From: Clostridia bacterium
Lineage (GTDB): Bacteria; Bacillota; Clostridia; Oscillospirales; CAG-272
DNA: 8,119 nt
Assembly: GCA_017520365.1 (NCBI GenBank)
Contig: JAFXFQ010000070.1
Coordinates: 1 to 8,119 of the forward strand
Direction of reading: 5' to 3'
The translations under genes were made by a program, and so were the position numbers. The notes beneath the pieces are model-generated. The model made no database searches. It saw only the letters and a list, made by a program, of their open reading frames with translations, and was not told where the DNA came from. Positions 5,917 through 8,119 of this stretch are shown here, piece after piece. How positions within the stretch are numbered: the first letter of the stretch is position 1; each line of letters begins with the position of its first letter.

Positions 5917-6719
5917 AAAGAAGATCTATCGCAGTACTCCTTGCTTTTCTCGGAGTGCTTGCCGTCCTTTCAGGATGTGTCAGAACTGAAGAGTCAGGCT
6001 TTGACTATACCTTCAAGGCACTCAGTGAGGCAGAAAAGGTACCGGTACATATATATAACAAAGAGGAAGAGGAAGCATACCGAGTACCTGTAACTGAGGA
6101 GCTGATAAAGCTCGTAAAGGGAGAGTGGACTCCTGTGTCAGGTCAGGATGGCGGTAAAAAGACCATCACTCTTACCGTGGATACTCAGCACGAGATCACC
6201 TTTTTCGATAATGGTAGGGCAATGATATTCTATGGCTATGCAAGCGTTGTCGAAAGGGACCGCTGTTACTATGAGGCAAAGCTTGACGGTGACGTGGCAA
6301 AGATCGAGGAATATACAAACAAGCACGGTATCCATGCAGATGCTGCAGCTATCCTTGAGCTCTTTGCAAGAGAGGGCGATCATGAAAAGGGTAAAAAGCC
6401 CCTTGAGATCAAGGCTACACTTTCCGACAAGTCTGATGTTGTTTATTCCCTTGAGTCTTCCGCAGATATAGACAGCCTTTTTGCAGGCTCCTGGAAGAAG
6501 GCAGAGGGCGGCAGAAAGGGCGAGGAGCTCCTCTCCATGACTGTGGACGGAAAGTATAAGCTTTGCATTCTTGAAGGCGAGATCGGCTATATTGCCTCCA
6601 TCAGCGAGATAAACTCTCAGGGTGAGGAAAAGAATACAGCTCACTATACCGTGTCACTTGACGGTGGTGTAACAGCTCTGTCTGATTACATTGCAGAGAA
6701 CGGAAAGGTTCTCAAATAA
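5913..6719 (+). CDS. Predicted lipoprotein with an apparent internal duplication
   Basis: A 268-residue protein with an N-terminal signal peptide (MKRR, hydrophobic core) and lipobox LSGC at residues 19-22, with C22 predicted to be lipidated. I recognise no named domain. The mature part appears to contain two related units, about 62-139 and 184-264. Each begins with an acidic helix ending in a short G-x-W segment (GEW at 70-72, GSW at 192-194), continues through similar strands (T-L-T-V-D / S-M-T-V-D, and I-x-F-Y-G-Y / G-x-I-G-Y-I), and ends in Y-x-x-x-L-D-G-x-V or Y-x-V-x-L-D-G-G-V followed by a helix ending N-K-H-G or A-E-N-G. This suggests a duplicated small beta-rich domain. It overlaps the helicase-loader stop by 4 nt (ATGA) and has AAGGAG at 5898-5903, so it is very likely co-translated with it. 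The link to replication may be only positional. Confidence 0.87.
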   Translation: MKRRSIAVLLAFLGVLAVLSGCVRTEESGFDYTFKALSEAEKVPVHIYNKEEEEAYRVPVTEELIKLVKGEWTPVSGQDGGKKTITLTVDTQHEITFFDNGRAMIFYGYASVVERDRCYYEAKLDGDVAKIEEYTNKHGIHADAAAILELFAREGDHEKGKKPLEIKATLSDKSDVVYSLESSADIDSLFAGSWKKAEGGRKGEELLSMTVDGKYKLCILEGEIGYIASISEINSQGEEKNTAHYTVSLDGGVTALSDYIAENGKVLK

Positions 6720-6740
6720 TTCATTAAGAAAGGCAAGATC

Positions 6741-7607
6741 ATGAAAGTTGGAGTAATGCTTGAATCCCTCAGAAAGGGGAGCTTCAGAGAAGGTGTTGAA
6801 GCGGCGGCCGCTCTCGGGCTTGACGGAATACAGGTCTATTGCGTAGATTGGAGTGAGCTGAGCTACAATATGAGCCCTGAAAAGGCGAGGGAATATCTTG
6901 ATATCGTGAAGTCTAACGGTCTTGTGTTTTCCGCACTTTGCGGAGACTTTGCCACGGGCTTTCTTGACGGCGAGAAGAATCCTGAGATCGTGGATAAGTC
7001 AAAGAGAGTTCTTGAGGCTGCAAAGATGCTTGAGTGTGATGTTGTTACAACTCATATCGGCACGCTCACAGTAGAGGAGACCAAGAAAAAAGAGGTCGCA
7101 AGAAAGGCTTTGCGTGAGCTGGCACTTTTCGCAGATTCCATGGGCAGTGCGTTTGCAGTTGAAACAGGCCCCGAAATGGCAACGACTCTTTGTGATTTTC
7201 TTGATAGCCTTGGGGCCGGCGGCGTCAGAGTTAACTTTGACCCTGCAAACCTTGTAATGGTGGCAGGGGACAGACCCGAGACTGCGGTAAAGACCCTTGG
7301 CAAGTACATAGTCCATACCCACGCAAAGGACGGTATCAAGTTGAACGATGGCTCAAAGCGGGATATCAATATAGTTATCGGCGGTGAGGCAAAGGACCAC
7401 GATGCCCTTCTCGGTATGGGCGAGACTTATCTTGAGCTTCCTCTGGGTGAGGGCGACGTTAACTTCGATACGTATCTTCCCGCACTTGCTTCCACCGGAT
7501 TTGACGGATTTCTTACGATCGAGCGTGAGGTGGGCGCAAATCCTGAAGCAGATATTAGAATGGCAGTGCAGTTCCTCCGTGAAAAGCTCAGCCTGTATGA
7601 CCTTTGA
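6741..7607 (+). CDS. Sugar phosphate isomerase/epimerase-like TIM-barrel protein
   Basis: A 288-residue protein of the xylose-isomerase-like TIM-barrel superfamily (AP endonuclease family 2 fold), which includes sugar and inositol isomerases and epimerases. Strand-end residues expected to bind a divalent metal are visible: E141 in VETGPE, D167 in NFDPANL, H192/H194 in HTHAKD, and E261 in TIEREVG. H105 in THIG and E237 in PLGEGDV match conserved positions of the fold. The N terminus KVGVMLESL is a typical first strand. The substrate cannot be deduced. The start is supported by AGAAAGG at 6727-6733, seven bases upstream. It lies 21 nt after the lipoprotein and 23 nt before a polysaccharide deacetylase, which weakly suggests a carbohydrate-related function and shared transcription. 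Confidence 0.9.
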   Translation: MKVGVMLESLRKGSFREGVEAAAALGLDGIQVYCVDWSELSYNMSPEKAREYLDIVKSNGLVFSALCGDFATGFLDGEKNPEIVDKSKRVLEAAKMLECDVVTTHIGTLTVEETKKKEVARKALRELALFADSMGSAFAVETGPEMATTLCDFLDSLGAGGVRVNFDPANLVMVAGDRPETAVKTLGKYIVHTHAKDGIKLNDGSKRDINIVIGGEAKDHDALLGMGETYLELPLGEGDVNFDTYLPALASTGFDGFLTIEREVGANPEADIRMAVQFLREKLSLYDL

Positions 7608-7630
7608 AAAAAGCAAAAGGAGCGATTGCA

Positions 7631-8119
7631 GTGAAATATATTGAGACTACTCTTTGGCAGGGAGGTAAGACTCGCTGTGTTACCTTCAGCTATGATGACG
7701 GACGGGCAGAGGACAGGCGTCTTGTGGCCCTTTTCAACAAATACGGGCTCAAGGGCACGTTCCATTTGAACAATCCCGGCTTTGAAAAGCATTTTCCTCA
7801 GTTTCTCACAAATCCCGAATTTGTCAGCCCCGATGAGTACAAGGAGCTTTACAGCGGCCACGAGATATCCTGCCACAGTGCAAATCATCCTTTTTTGTAT
7901 TATTCGCCCGATGAGCATATCAGATACGAGATAAGAGAAAACCGTCGCTTCCTTGAGGAAAAATGCGGATATCCCGTGAGGGGTATGTCATATCCCTTCT
8001 CAACCTATGATCAGCGTGTTATCGATGCCTGCCGCGCTGAGGGAATGGAGTATTCAAGAACGGCTGCTCAGACTATGGAGTTCGGTATTCCCTCCGACTT
8101 TATGCGATGGGACGGCACC
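7631..8119 (+). CDS. Polysaccharide deacetylase (CE4/NodB domain), 5' part, cut by window end
   Basis: An open frame of 163 codons runs from GTG 7631 off the right edge, so the C-terminal part is missing. CE4 enzymes remove N- or O-acetyl groups from polysaccharides such as peptidoglycan, chitin oligomers or xylan. Motif 1 appears as SYDDG (20-24; D22/D23, catalytic base and metal ligand). Motif 2 is HSANHP (82-87; H82 and H86 metal ligands). YPFSTYD (121-127) corresponds to the motif 3 region, often RxPY/G in the family. No signal peptide is present, so the visible start suggests a cytoplasmic protein or non-classical export. GTG is chosen because AAAGGAG (7616-7622) sits 8 nt upstream and no in-frame ATG lies nearby. 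Substrate is not determinable. Confidence 0.88.
   Translation, partial: MKYIETTLWQGGKTRCVTFSYDDGRAEDRRLVALFNKYGLKGTFHLNNPGFEKHFPQFLTNPEFVSPDEYKELYSGHEISCHSANHPFLYYSPDEHIRYEIRENRRFLEEKCGYPVRGMSYPFSTYDQRVIDACRAEGMEYSRTAAQTMEFGIPSDFMRWDGT

Noticed and set aside
6138..6644. 168-codon minus-strand reading frame opposite the second lipoprotein
   Set aside because: Antisense shadow of a gene with a clear signal peptide and ribosome site; no protein features of its own.
7427..7918. 163-codon minus-strand reading frame spanning the isomerase-deacetylase junction
   Set aside because: It overlaps two genes with clear catalytic motifs on the + strand and shows no domain.

Overview
The window looks like chromosomal DNA of an anaerobic, probably gut-associated Clostridia (Bacillota), perhaps Oscillospirales-like. 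The evidence is a DnaD-domain protein paired with a DnaI/DnaC-type helicase loader, a YwlE-type phosphatase with the arginine-phosphatase form of the active-site loop, SEC/lipobox lipoproteins, strong G-rich ribosome binding sites and moderate base composition. The exact genus cannot be read from this sequence. All recognisable genes are on the + strand. I see no insertion sequence, phage, CRISPR array, tRNA or rRNA.

Region 1 (1-393) holds no convincing protein gene. It contains a dense set of perfect inverted repeats (48-237), the last of which (208-237) is followed by a T-run and looks like a + strand intrinsic terminator. After that come an AT-rich stretch and a very good sigma-A-type promoter (336-364).

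Region 2 (394-3614) is a compact five-gene run: dCMP deaminase (comEB), a lipoprotein of unknown function, a low-molecular-weight phosphatase of YwlE type, the ribosomal protein S18 acetyltransferase RimI, and TsaD for tRNA t6A synthesis. Genes are separated by 1 nt or overlap by 1-17 nt, so they are probably one translationally coupled operon driven from the promoter at 336-364. The usual TsaB and TsaE partners are not in the window; the phosphatase occupies the place where they are often found.

Region 3 (3615-3894) is a 280-nt spacer with unusual repeat content. It has a 10-bp direct repeat, an 8-bp inverted repeat, and five or six copies of a TTTTC(C/A)AC(A)-like 9-mer resembling DnaA boxes, three of them starting exactly 12 bp apart. 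It lies directly upstream of two replication-initiation genes.

Region 4 (3895-8119) begins with the primosome pair: a DnaD protein with two tandem DnaD domains, and an AAA+ helicase loader with an N-terminal zinc-finger-like motif. These are followed by a lipoprotein that overlaps the loader by 4 nt (ATGA) and seems to contain an internal duplication. Next come a xylose-isomerase-like TIM-barrel protein and the 5' part of a polysaccharide deacetylase that starts with GTG and runs off the window end. Gaps are short (21-48 nt) without visible terminators, so these genes may also be co-transcribed.

Most of the window is ordinary housekeeping and envelope-related content. The points most worth following are the hairpin array at 48-237, the DnaA-box-like cluster at 3705-3810, and the two unrecognised lipoproteins embedded in housekeeping operons.
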